Numbered from the stretch's first letter, positions 1 to 5,731 are shown. The stretch is 5,731 nt of DNA from an uncultured Variovorax sp. (GCA_946478645.1 CAMLCW010000335.1:1-5731), one strand, 5' to 3'. The notes: generated by a model not told the origin, from the letters alone. Numbers and translations: made by a program.

Positions 1-833
1 TCGAGCAGGTTCTTGAGCGAGGCCAGGTAGCCCACGGGCGCGTCGAGCCAGACGTAGAAGTACTTGCCCGGGGCGTCGGGGATCTCGATGCCGAAGTAGG
101 GCGCGTCGCGGCTGATGTCCCAGTCGCCGAGGCCGCCCTTGCCCTCGTCGTCCTTGTAGAGCCATTCGCGCAGCTTGTTCTGCACCTCGGACTGGACATG
201 GCCGGGCGCGGCGGTCCATTCCTTAAGGTAGGCCTCGCAGCGCGGGTCGGACAGCTTGAAGAAGAAGTGGTCCGAGCTGCGCAGCTCGGGCCTGGCGCCC
301 GAGAGCGCCGAGTAGGGATTGATCAGCTCGGTGGGCGCGTACACGGCACCGCAGACTTCGCAGTTGTCGCCGTACTGGTCCTTGGCGTGGCAGTTCGGGC
401 ATTCGCCCTTGATGAAGCGGTCGGCCAGGAACATGCCCTTGGCGGGGTCGTAGAACTGCTCGACGCTCTTGGTGGTGATGAACCCGTTCTTGCGCAGGTC
501 GCGGTAGATGTCCTGCGCGAGCTGGTGGTTCTCGGGCGCGTCGGTCGAATGCCAGTTGTCGAACGAGATGAAGTAGCCGTCGAGGTAGGGCTTGCGGCCG
601 GCCGCGATCTCGGCCACGAAGGCCTGCGGCGTCACGCCGGCCTTGTCGGCCGCGATCGTGATCGCCGCGCCGTGTGCGTCGTCGGCGCAGACGAAGTTGA
701 CCTCGGCGCCGTTCATTCGCTGGTTCCGCACCCAGATGTCGGCCTGGATGTATTCCATCATGTGGCCGATATGGAACTTGCCGTTGGCGTAGGGCAGGGC
801 GGTGGTGACGAAGAGCTTGCGCGGGGCGGACAT
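1..833 (-). CDS. metG: Methionyl-tRNA synthetase, N-terminal part (truncated by window edge)
   Basis: This class I aminoacyl-tRNA synthetase charges tRNA-Met with methionine in the cytoplasm. The window holds the first 277 codons plus two bases, and the rest lies beyond the left edge. The protein opens [18 protein letters not shown] and has the class I HIGH motif at residues 21-24. The family-typical block [11 protein letters not shown] follows at about 45-55. A zinc-knuckle CPNC...CEVC has cysteines at 145, 148, 158 and 161, the layout of E. coli-type MetRS. The signature [13 protein letters not shown] sits at about 260-272. The KMSKS loop and anticodon-binding domain would lie outside the window. 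ATG at 833-831 is chosen because the family N-terminus begins here. No strong Shine-Dalgarno precedes it. It is divergent from the isocitrate dehydrogenase gene across a 171-bp spacer. Nothing seen is broken. Confidence 0.97.
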   Translation of the reverse strand, partial: MSAPRKLFVTTALPYANGKFHIGHMMEYIQADIWVRNQRMNGAEVNFVCADDAHGAAITIAADKAGVTPQAFVAEIAAGRKPYLDGYFISFDNWHSTDAPENHQLAQDIYRDLRKNGFITTKSVEQFYDPAKGMFLADRFIKGECPNCHAKDQYGDNCEVCGAVYAPTELINPYSALSGARPELRSSDHFFFKLSDPRCEAYLKEWTAAPGHVQSEVQNKLREWLYKDDEGKGGLGDWDISRDAPYFGIEIPDAPGKYFYVWLDAPVGYLASLKNLL

Positions 834-875
834 CGGAGGGCGCTTTCGGGAGTGGCTGGCGGGAGGGAACCCGTC

Positions 876-881
876 ATTTTA
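876..881 (-). promoter_or_regulatory. Possible -10 box for metG
   Basis: On the minus strand these bases read TAAAAT, one mismatch from TATAAT, in an otherwise very GC-rich spacer. Transcription starting just downstream would give a metG leader of roughly 35 nt. No good -35 hexamer is found 16-18 bp upstream; that position falls inside the inverted repeat at 896-929. The assignment rests on one hexamer only. Confidence 0.3.
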
Positions 882-895
882 GGTGCCGCCGCCGT

Positions 896-929
896 GCGGG
901 CGCCGCCGGGCCGGGCCGGCGGCGCCCGC
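896..929. repeat. Perfect 14-bp inverted repeat with 6-nt loop between metG and the dehydrogenase gene
   Basis: The left arm GCGGGCGCCGCCGG (896-909) and right arm CCGGCGGCGCCCGC (916-929) are exact reverse complements around a GCCGGG loop. The stem is almost entirely G-C. No T tract follows on either strand, so it is not a standard intrinsic terminator, and it lies between two divergent starts where no terminator is expected. It overlaps the position where a metG -35 element would fall. It could be a protein-binding site, a leader structure for the rightward transcript, or a stray repeat. Function unknown. Confidence 0.8.
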
Positions 930-1004
930 GGCGTGGGGTCACCCGGCGCTGTCCCGCACGCGACGTATGCTCGGGGGTTCGACACACACAGCGAGACCGC
1001 GCCG

Positions 1005-2039
1005 ATGACCTCCACCCCCATTCCCGCAACCCTGATCCCCGGCGATGGCATCGGCCCCGAAATCGTCGACGCCACGCTCGCCGCGCTCGACGCGCTGAAG
1101 GCACCCTTCACCTGGGACACCCAGATCGCCGGCCTCGGCGGTGTCAAGGCGTCGGGCGATCCGCTGCCGCAGGCCACGCTCGACAGCATCCGCCGCACCC
1201 GCCTGGCGCTGAAGGGCCCGCTGGAGACGCCCTCGGGCGGCGGCTACCGCTCGTCGAACGTGCGGCTGCGGGAGGAATTTCAGCTCTATGCCAACCTGCG
1301 ACCCGCGCGCACCATCATTCCGGGCGGGCGCTTCGACAAGGTCGACCTGATGGTCGTGCGCGAGAACCTCGAGGGCCTCTACATCGGCCACGAGCACTAC
1401 GTGCGCATCGACGGCGACCCGCATGCCGTGGGCATGGCCACCGGCATCAACACGCGCCAGGGCTGCCTGCGGCTGCTCGAATACGCGTTCGAGACCGCCA
1501 TTGCCACCGGCCGCAAGAAGGTCACGCTGGTGCACAAGGCCAACATCATGAAGGTGCTGACCGGCCTGTTCCTGGAGACCGGGCTCGACCTCTACGAGCG
1601 CAAGTACAAGGGCCGCTTCGAGCTCGACACCATCATCGTCGACGCCTGCGCGATGAAGCTGGTGCTGAACCCCTGGCAGTTCGACATGCTGGTGACCACC
1701 AACCTGTTCGGCGACATCCTGTCCGACCTGGTGGCGGGGCTGGTCGGCGGCCTGGGCATGGCGCCCGGCGCGAACATCGGCGCCGACGCGGCGATCTTCG
1801 AGGCCGTGCACGGCTCGGCGCCCGACATCGCGGGCAAGGGCATCGCCAACCCGACCGCGCTGCTGCTGGCGGCCGCGCTGATGCTCGACCATGTGAAGCG
1901 CACCGACCTCGCCGGGCGGCTGCGCAAGGCGATCGACGACACGCTCAACATCGACAAGGTGCGCACCGGCGACCTCGGCGGCAGCGCGAACACCGAGGCC
2001 TTCACCAAGGCGCTGGTCGCGCGCATCCACGGCGGCTGA
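1005..2039 (+). CDS. NAD-dependent isocitrate dehydrogenase (isocitrate/isopropylmalate dehydrogenase family)
   Basis: Predicted 344-aa beta-decarboxylating dehydrogenase that oxidises isocitrate to 2-oxoglutarate in the TCA cycle. It starts [20 protein letters not shown], the usual N-terminal strand and glycine turn. Substrate-site residues align with E. coli Icd: S83, N85 and R89 in SSNVRLR, R99 in NLRP, and R119 and Y126 in VRENLEGLY. Catalytic K178 is in VHKANIMK. Metal ligands are D213, D237 and D241, the last two in [11 protein letters not shown]. The SxNxxLR motif favours isocitrate over isopropylmalate or homoisocitrate. In [10 protein letters not shown]274 and I275 replace the Lys-Tyr pair of NADP enzymes, which indicates NAD use. 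The length matches short NAD-IDH proteins rather than the roughly 416-aa E. coli enzyme. An open frame runs far upstream antisense to metG, but homology begins at this ATG, with a weak GCGAGA 8 bases ahead. Homoisocitrate dehydrogenase is the main alternative. Confidence 0.92.
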   Translation: MTSTPIPATLIPGDGIGPEIVDATLAALDALKAPFTWDTQIAGLGGVKASGDPLPQATLDSIRRTRLALKGPLETPSGGGYRSSNVRLREEFQLYANLRPARTIIPGGRFDKVDLMVVRENLEGLYIGHEHYVRIDGDPHAVGMATGINTRQGCLRLLEYAFETAIATGRKKVTLVHKANIMKVLTGLFLETGLDLYERKYKGRFELDTIIVDACAMKLVLNPWQFDMLVTTNLFGDILSDLVAGLVGGLGMAPGANIGADAAIFEAVHGSAPDIAGKGIANPTALLLAAALMLDHVKRTDLAGRLRKAIDDTLNIDKVRTGDLGGSANTEAFTKALVARIHGG

Positions 2040-2049
2040 CGCGACGCAT

Positions 2050-2054
2050 GGAAG
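2050..2054 (+). promoter_or_regulatory. Ribosome-binding site that decides the yceH start
   Basis: GGAAG lies 8 bases before the ATG at 2063. The upstream in-frame ATG at 2048 overlaps this motif and has only a pyrimidine/GC mixture before it, with no Shine-Dalgarno. This favours the second ATG as the true start. Confidence 0.55.
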
Positions 2055-2062
2055 CGCCTGCC

Positions 2063-2743
2063 ATGTCCGCCTCGACGTCCCTGCCCGTCCTGTCGCTGCT
2101 CGAAACCCGCGTGCTCGGCGTGCTGGCCGAAAAGCAGCGCACCGTGCCCGACAGCTATCCGCTCACGCTCAATTCGCTGATCTCGGGCTGCAACCAGAAG
2201 ACCAGCCGCAATCCGGTGCTCGAACTCAGCGAGGCGCAGGTGCAGGCCGCGCTCGACAGCCTCAAGGGCTACAGCCTGGTGGCCGAGACCAGCGGCGGAC
2301 GGGCCTTCCGCTACGAGCACAACATCGACCGCGTGCTGCGCATCCCGTCGCAGTCGGTGGCGCTTTTGACCGTGCTGATGCTGCGTGGCCCGCAGACACC
2401 AGGCGAACTGCGCATCGCCTGCGACCGCATGCACAACTTCGCCGACATTTCCTCGGTCGAGGGTTTTCTCGACGAGATGGCCGAGCGGCCGGCCGGCGCG
2501 CTCGTGACCAAGCTCGCGCGCCTGCCGGGCGCGCGCGAAAGCCGCTGGGCCCATCTGCTGAGCGGCGCGCCCGCCGAGGACGCGGCGGGTCCCTCCGATG
2601 CGCCGCGCGCCGCGCGCGACGATTCACTCGGCGAAGTGGCCGCGCTCAGGGCCAACGTGGCCCGGCTCGAAGCCGAGGTGGCTGCGCTCAAGACGCTGGT
2701 CGCGCGCGTGTGCTCGGAGCTCGGGATCTCCGAAGCGGGTTGA
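2063..2743 (+). CDS. yceH: YceH family protein (DUF480/UPF0502), function unknown
   Basis: 226-aa cytoplasmic protein of the YceH family; no biochemical role is established. Family motifs in order are LEAR-like [13 protein letters not shown] (about 13-25), [21 protein letters not shown] (31-51), [20 protein letters not shown] (98-117) and [11 protein letters not shown] (158-168). The family fold is two winged-helix-like domains, which suggests nucleic acid or protein binding, but this is inference. After a low-complexity Ala/Pro/Asp linker (about 170-187), residues 188-220 form a short heptad-patterned segment ([20 protein letters not shown]), a likely coiled coil for self-association. There is no signal peptide or membrane segment. 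The gene follows the isocitrate dehydrogenase by 23 bp and is probably co-transcribed. ATG 2063 is preferred over ATG 2048 because GGAAG is correctly spaced for it. The alternative start adds only MEAPA. Confidence 0.92.
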   Translation: MSASTSLPVLSLLETRVLGVLAEKQRTVPDSYPLTLNSLISGCNQKTSRNPVLELSEAQVQAALDSLKGYSLVAETSGGRAFRYEHNIDRVLRIPSQSVALLTVLMLRGPQTPGELRIACDRMHNFADISSVEGFLDEMAERPAGALVTKLARLPGARESRWAHLLSGAPAEDAAGPSDAPRAARDDSLGEVAALRANVARLEAEVAALKTLVARVCSELGISEAG

Positions 2744-2752
2744 ACTGCGTGG

Positions 2753-3226
2753 TCAAACCACCGGCCTGATCGGCACGTCCAGGCTGACCTTCACCGGGTC
2801 CATCGTCACCAGCGTGCGAAAGCGCCGGACGTTGTTGCTCTGGAAGAAAAGCTGCCGGCTCAGCGCGGTGTACTGCGCCATGTCCTTCACCACCAGCACC
2901 AGGATGAAGTCCCATTCGCCGGTCACGTAGTAGCACTGCTGGACCTGCGGGCAATCGCGAAAGCTCTGCTTCATTGCGTCGAGCAGGTCGATGCGCTCGC
3001 TCTCTGCCTCCACCTCGGCCACGATGGTCAGCGGATGGCCGAGCGCAGCGGGCGCCAGCGTGGCGCCGTAGCGCTGGATCACACCGTCGTCGCGCAGGCG
3101 TTTGAGCCGCCGGTTGACGGCCGCCGTCGAGAGATGGACCCGTTCGCCGAGTTCGCTTTGCGGCATGCGGCTGTCGGCCTGGATCAGTTCCAGCAAACGG
3201 AGGTCGAGTGCGTCGAGCGAAGTCAT
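2753..3226 (-). CDS. Lrp/AsnC family transcriptional regulator
   Basis: 157-aa regulator of the feast/famine family, which usually binds DNA as dimers or octamers and responds to amino acids. The N-terminus MTSLDALDLRLLELIQADSR is typical. The helix-turn-helix spans about 24-43 (SELGERVHLSTAAVNRRLKR), followed by the wing and linker IQRYGATLAP. The C-terminal RAM effector domain covers about 65-145 and contains VTGEWDFILVLVVKD (101-115), matching the conserved TG-x-[YW]-D effector-pocket motif. ATG 3226 is chosen; an in-frame TTG at 3244 would add six residues, and neither has a clear Shine-Dalgarno. It converges on yceH with 9 bp between stops and diverges from the M20 hydrolase gene. Divergent Lrp-type genes commonly regulate the adjacent amino-acid operon and themselves, so local control of the hydrolase-lyase genes is a reasonable inference. 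The effector is unknown, with diaminopropionate a candidate. Confidence 0.95.
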   Translation of the reverse strand: MTSLDALDLRLLELIQADSRMPQSELGERVHLSTAAVNRRLKRLRDDGVIQRYGATLAPAALGHPLTIVAEVEAESERIDLLDAMKQSFRDCPQVQQCYYVTGEWDFILVLVVKDMAQYTALSRQLFFQSNNVRRFRTLVTMDPVKVSLDVPIRPVV

Positions 3227-3260
3227 GGGCGGCTGCTGATGCAAAGACGTTGCGTCGAAA

Positions 3261-3278
3261 GGCGCGATTTTGCGCGCC
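3261..3278. promoter_or_regulatory. Dyad symmetry, possible Lrp-type operator
   Basis: GGCGCG (3261-3266) and CGCGCC (3273-3278) are exact inverted copies around ATTTTG. The A/T-rich centre resembles that of Lrp-family sites, which are usually about 15-bp dyads with an ATTWT-like core. It covers the proposed -10 region of the regulator gene. In GC-rich DNA such arms can arise by chance. Confidence 0.4.
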
Positions 3279-3297
3279 CGTCTCGTTGCGATGTCAA
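3267..3297 (-). promoter_or_regulatory. Candidate sigma-70 promoter of the Lrp/AsnC gene
   Basis: On the minus strand a consensus -35 hexamer TTGACA lies at 3297-3292, and a CAAAAT -10-like hexamer (4 of 6 consensus) at 3272-3267, 19 bp apart. The spacer is slightly long. Transcription would start near 3260, about 34 nt before the ATG at 3226. Both hexamers sit inside dyads (3288-3306 and 3261-3278), which would fit autorepression. Confidence 0.5.
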
Positions 3298-3306
3298 TAA
3301 CATTGC
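3288..3306. promoter_or_regulatory. AT-rich dyad, possible Lrp-type operator next to the M20 gene start
   Basis: The sequence GCGATGTCAATAACATTGC has inverted arms GC-ATGT and ACAT-GC around CAATA, with one mismatched pair (3290/3304). It is the most AT-rich stretch of the control region. It overlaps the TTGACA -35 box of the regulator and ends 3 bp before the hydrolase ATG. Size, symmetry and A/T centre suit an Lrp/AsnC-family operator. Binding by the adjacent regulator is inferred. Confidence 0.45.
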
Positions 3307-3309
3307 CCC

Positions 3310-4479
3310 ATGAAGTTTCCCGACCAACCCCTCGGCGACCAGCTTGCGGGCTGGCGCCGCCGGCTGCACGCGATGCCCGAGACCGGCTTCGAAGAGGCGA
3401 AGACCTCGGCCTTCGTCGCCAGCGTGCTGAAGGCGCTCGGCCTCGAGGTGCACACCGGCATCGGCGGCACCGGCCTGGTGGCGAACCTCAAGGTCGGCAG
3501 CGGCCAGGGCGTGATCGGGCTGCGCGCAGAGATGGACGCACTGAACATCACCGAAGTGCCGGCCGACCGCGCCTACGCCTCGGCCACGCCCGGCAAGATG
3601 CACGCCTGCGGCCATGACGGCCACATGTCGATCGTGCTCGGCGCGGCGCGGCTGCTGCGTGAGCGACAAGACTTCGACGGCACCGTGCGCTTCATCTTCC
3701 AGCCGGCCGAGGAGCATGGCCGCGGCGCCAAAGCCATGATGGACGACGGCCTGTTTGTGCGCTTTCCGGTCGACGAGATCTACGGCCTGCACAACATGCC
3801 CGGCATGCGCGCGGGCACCTTCGCCACGCGCACGGGCGGCCTCATGGCGAGCGAGGACAACTTCGTCATCCACGTGAAGGGCCGCGGCACGCATGCCGCG
3901 CGGCCGCACATGGGGATCGATCCGATCGTCATCGACGCGCAGATCGTGCTGGCGCTGCAGACCGTCGTCTCGCGCACGCTCGACCCGGGCGCGCAGGCCG
4001 TGGTCTCCTGCACCGAGTTCATCACCGACGGCATCCGCAACGCGATTCCGTCGAACGTGGTCATCAAGGGCGACACGCGCAGCTACGACCCCGGGGTGCA
4101 GCAGATGTTGGCCGCGCGCATGCGCGAGATCAGCGAGGCCATCTGCCGCATGCACGGTGCCGGCTGCGATTTCAGCTACACGCACGAGTTCGCCCCGACC
4201 GTGAACTGGGCCGAATGCGTGCCCGTCGCGGTGGCCGCGGCCACGGCCGTGGTGGGGGCGGAGAACGTCGATGCGAACGTGGCGCCGATGATGATCTCCG
4301 AGGACTTCGGCGCGTTTCTGAAGGTGGTGCCCGGCGCCTTCGTGTTCCTGGGCAACGGCGCCGAGGGTGCGCCCGGCGGCACGCCGCTGCACAACGGCAG
4401 CTACGACTTCAACGACGAGGTGCTCGAGACGGGCGCGCGCTATTTCGCGGAGATCGTGCGGCTCCGGCTTCCGCGCTGA
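3310..4479 (+). CDS. M20D-type metallo-amidohydrolase (hippurate hydrolase/aminoacylase-like)
   Basis: 389-aa cytoplasmic hydrolase expected to cleave an amide bond of an N-acyl amino acid or related conjugate with a two-metal centre. RRRLHAMPETGFEE (17-29) is the family N-terminal motif, and GLRAEMDAL (70-78) follows. Expected metal ligands are C100 and H102 (ACGHDGH), E135, H161 (LHN) and H361 (LHN near the C-terminus), with E134 in QPAEEHGRG as catalytic base. The lid/dimer domain begins near 185 and carries GRGTHAARPHMGIDP (191-205). The set with Cys is characteristic of M20D (IAA-amino acid hydrolases, hippuricase). All key residues are present and the length is normal. The start is bounded: an in-frame TAA lies at 3298-3300 and no other start codon intervenes. 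No Shine-Dalgarno precedes it. It heads an apparent operon with the ammonia-lyase 33 bp downstream. The substrate cannot be read from sequence; an N-acylated diaminopropionate is a context guess. Confidence 0.93.
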   Translation: MKFPDQPLGDQLAGWRRRLHAMPETGFEEAKTSAFVASVLKALGLEVHTGIGGTGLVANLKVGSGQGVIGLRAEMDALNITEVPADRAYASATPGKMHACGHDGHMSIVLGAARLLRERQDFDGTVRFIFQPAEEHGRGAKAMMDDGLFVRFPVDEIYGLHNMPGMRAGTFATRTGGLMASEDNFVIHVKGRGTHAARPHMGIDPIVIDAQIVLALQTVVSRTLDPGAQAVVSCTEFITDGIRNAIPSNVVIKGDTRSYDPGVQQMLAARMREISEAICRMHGAGCDFSYTHEFAPTVNWAECVPVAVAAATAVVGAENVDANVAPMMISEDFGAFLKVVPGAFVFLGNGAEGAPGGTPLHNGSYDFNDEVLETGARYFAEIVRLRLPR

Positions 4480-4491
4480 GCGACGGGACAA

Positions 4492-4512
4492 CTTTTTCTC
4501 TTTCTCTTTTCC
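4492..4512 (+). promoter_or_regulatory. 21-nt pyrimidine tract in place of a Shine-Dalgarno before dpaL
   Basis: Every base from 4492 to 4512, directly before the dpaL ATG, is C or T, with T strongly dominant (ACTTTTTCTCTTTCTC at 4491-4506). This contrasts sharply with the surrounding GC-rich DNA. No purine-rich ribosome-binding site lies within 20 nt of the ATG; the nearest, GGGA at 4485-4488, is too far. U-rich leaders can be bound by ribosomal protein S1, so SD-independent initiation is possible. It could also be taken for a T-rich terminator tail, but no stem precedes it. Confidence 0.5.
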
Positions 4513-5718
4513 ATGCTGGTCATCAACAAGAACGCCATCCGCGGTGCCTATCCCGGCGAGCTTCGCGCCATCCTCAATATCGCCGAGGCAAAACGCACGC
4601 GCGCCTGGCTGTCGCGCTGGCCGATGCTCGCGCCCGGCGCCACGCCGCTCTGGCCGCTGCCCGACATGGCGAAGGCGCTCGGCGTCGCGCGCATCGTCGT
4701 GAAGGACGAGTCGAAGCGTTCGGCACTCGGCAGCTTCAAGGCGCTCGGGGCACCGGCCGCGCTCGTGCGGCTGGTGCTGCGGGCCCAACCCGCATGGGAT
4801 CCGGTGGCCGTGCTGGGCGGCGCGCATGCGGCAGAGCTGAAGTCGCTGGTCGTCACCAGCGCCACCGACGGCAATCACGGGCGCGCGCTCGCGGCCGCGG
4901 CGCAGCGCATCGGCGTGCGCTGCGTGATCGTGCTGCACCGGCATGTGAGCATGGAGCGCGAAGCCGCCATCGCGGCCTTCGGCGCGGAGATCGTGCGCAT
5001 CGAGGGCAACTACGACGCTTCGGTCGCACACGCGGCCGCGCTCGCGCAGGCGCACGGCTGGCAGGTGGTTTCCGACACCTCCTATGCCGGCTACGAGGAC
5101 ATTCCGCGCGACGTGATGCAGGGCTACGGCGTCCTGGCCGACGAAGTGATGGCGCAGCAGGCGGGTGAGCCGATGTTCACGCACGTGATCCTGCAGGGCG
5201 GCGTCGGCGGACTGGCCGCGGGCGTGGCGAGCTACCTGTGGGAGCAGTACGGCCCGGCGCGGCCGACCCTCGTCGTTGCCGAACCGCGTCAGGCCGACTG
5301 CCTGATGCAGAGCGCCATCGCAGGCCGTGCATCGCATGCCACCGGCAGCGTCGACTCGGTGATGGCCGGCCTCGCGTGTGGCGAGACCTCGCCGCTGGCC
5401 TGGCGTTTTCTCGAACCCTCGGTCGATGCCTTTCTCACCATCGAAGACGGCGATGCGGTCGAAGCGATGCGGCTGCTGGCATGGGGCTCGGCGCAGGACA
5501 TCCCGATCGTGAGCGGTGAATCGGGCGCGGCGGGGGTTGCGGCACTGCGCGTGCTCGCGCTGTCGGACGAATTCCGGGCCGAGGTGGGACTCGATGCACG
5601 CTCGAGGGTGCTGCTGATCAGCACCGAAGGCGCGACCGCCCCCTCGGTCTACCGCGATCTCGTCGGGCTCGATGCGGAGGAGGTGCTGCGCCGGCAGGGC
5701 GTTGCGGCGCGCGTGTAG
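4513..5718 (+). CDS. dpaL: Diaminopropionate ammonia-lyase (PLP-dependent, DpaL/YgeX type)
   Basis: 401-aa fold-type II PLP enzyme expected to convert 2,3-diaminopropionate to pyruvate and two ammonia. The PLP lysine is K76 in KDESKRSALGSFKALG (64-79). D119 in ATDGNHGR and D188 in SDTSYAGY match the two aspartates assigned to D- and L-isomer proton abstraction in E. coli YgeX (D120, D189). The phosphate-binding glycine loop is QGGVGGLAAG (228-237). C263 and C289 align with the cysteine pair reported as a disulfide in YgeX. ESGAAG (336-341) and STEG (370-373) complete the family pattern, and length is close to the 398-aa E. coli enzyme. Around K76 the sequence differs (SALGSFKALGA versus FGLNAFKMLGG), so substrate preference may differ. 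It follows the M20 gene by 33 bp in the same frame. E. coli ygeX also neighbours an M20-family gene, ygeY. Threonine dehydratase-like activity is the alternative. Confidence 0.9.
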   Translation: MLVINKNAIRGAYPGELRAILNIAEAKRTRAWLSRWPMLAPGATPLWPLPDMAKALGVARIVVKDESKRSALGSFKALGAPAALVRLVLRAQPAWDPVAVLGGAHAAELKSLVVTSATDGNHGRALAAAAQRIGVRCVIVLHRHVSMEREAAIAAFGAEIVRIEGNYDASVAHAAALAQAHGWQVVSDTSYAGYEDIPRDVMQGYGVLADEVMAQQAGEPMFTHVILQGGVGGLAAGVASYLWEQYGPARPTLVVAEPRQADCLMQSAIAGRASHATGSVDSVMAGLACGETSPLAWRFLEPSVDAFLTIEDGDAVEAMRLLAWGSAQDIPIVSGESGAAGVAALRVLALSDEFRAEVGLDARSRVLLISTEGATAPSVYRDLVGLDAEEVLRRQGVAARV

Positions 5719-5724
5719 GAGGTG
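5717..5724 (+). promoter_or_regulatory. Strong ribosome-binding site for a gene starting beyond the window
   Basis: AGGAGGTG, an uninterrupted match to the anti-Shine-Dalgarno of 16S rRNA, begins inside the TAG stop of dpaL. With normal spacing the start codon would lie at about 5730 or just past 5731. This predicts a third, translationally linked gene of the operon whose identity cannot be seen. Confidence 0.7.
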
Positions 5725-5731
5725 TCGTTGT

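Noticed and set aside
966..971. TATGCT considered as a -10 box for the isocitrate dehydrogenase gene
   Set aside because: No acceptable -35 hexamer lies 16-19 bp upstream, so the match is not distinguishable from chance.
198..1004. A long plus-strand open frame running upstream into the isocitrate dehydrogenase gene, as if the protein had a 269-residue N-terminal extension
   Set aside because: It lies antisense to the well-supported metG coding region, has no family character, and the dehydrogenase homology begins cleanly at 1005. It is an artefact of few stop codons in GC-rich DNA.
939..2030. A 363-codon minus-strand open frame antisense to isocitrate dehydrogenase
   Set aside because: Same shadow pattern; the plus-strand frame carries a full set of catalytic residues.
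1005..2039. 3-isopropylmalate dehydrogenase (leuB) as the identity of the dehydrogenase
   Set aside because: The substrate loop has the SxNxxLR pattern of isocitrate dehydrogenases instead of the arginine/glutamate pattern of LeuB, and no leucine genes are nearby.
2749..2761. Small hairpin GTGGT-CAA-ACCAC at the convergent yceH/regulator junction, considered as a bidirectional terminator
   Set aside because: The stem is only 5 bp, has a 3-nt loop and no T tract on either side, and it overlaps the regulator's stop codon. Too weak to call.
3227..3244. TTG start at 3244 for the Lrp/AsnC gene, adding MHQQPP
   Set aside because: The ATG at 3226 gives the normal family N-terminus, and the TTG has no ribosome-binding site. 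It remains a minor possibility.
3223..5337. A 704-codon minus-strand open frame antisense to the hydrolase and lyase
   Set aside because: The translation is rich in His, Arg, Ala and Gly with no recognisable domain and mirrors the codons of two solid genes on the other strand. It is a shadow.

Overview
The window reads as a chromosomal segment of a high-GC betaproteobacterium, most likely Burkholderiales/Comamonadaceae (Variovorax- or Acidovorax-like). This rests on strong G/C bias at third codon positions, protein family types and tight gene packing. It is inference from composition and remembered family relationships, not from a search. There is no tRNA, rRNA, CRISPR, insertion sequence or phage signature.

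Layout. (1) 1-833, minus strand: N-terminal part of methionyl-tRNA synthetase (metG), cut by the left edge. (2) 834-1004: 171-bp divergent spacer with a perfect 14-bp-stem GC-rich inverted repeat and a TAAAAT box facing metG. (3) 1005-2039, plus: an NAD-type isocitrate dehydrogenase. It is followed after 23 bp by (4) 2063-2743, plus: a YceH/DUF480 protein with a C-terminal coiled coil. (5) 2753-3226, minus: an Lrp/AsnC-family regulator, convergent with yceH. (6) 3227-3309: an 83-bp divergent control region with a TTGACA -35 box for the regulator and two dyads lying over that promoter. (7) 3310-4479, plus: an M20D-type metallo-amidohydrolase. (8) 4513-5718, plus: a PLP-dependent diaminopropionate ammonia-lyase (DpaL/YgeX type). 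(9) A full AGGAGGTG ribosome-binding site overlaps the dpaL stop codon and points to another gene just past the right edge.

The left half is housekeeping (translation, TCA cycle, a conserved protein of unknown function). The right half looks like a small catabolic unit. The regulator is divergently transcribed from a hydrolase that could free an amino acid from an N-acyl conjugate. The lyase would then convert 2,3-diaminopropionate (or a related amino acid) to pyruvate and ammonia. The enzyme families are well supported. The substrate of the hydrolase, the coupling of the two enzymes and the control by the adjacent Lrp-type protein are inferences.

The points most worth a second look are the operator-like dyads over the regulator promoter, the 21-nt pyrimidine tract in place of a Shine-Dalgarno before dpaL, the hydrolase-lyase pairing, and the long inverted repeat upstream of metG. 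I found no clearly new type of system.
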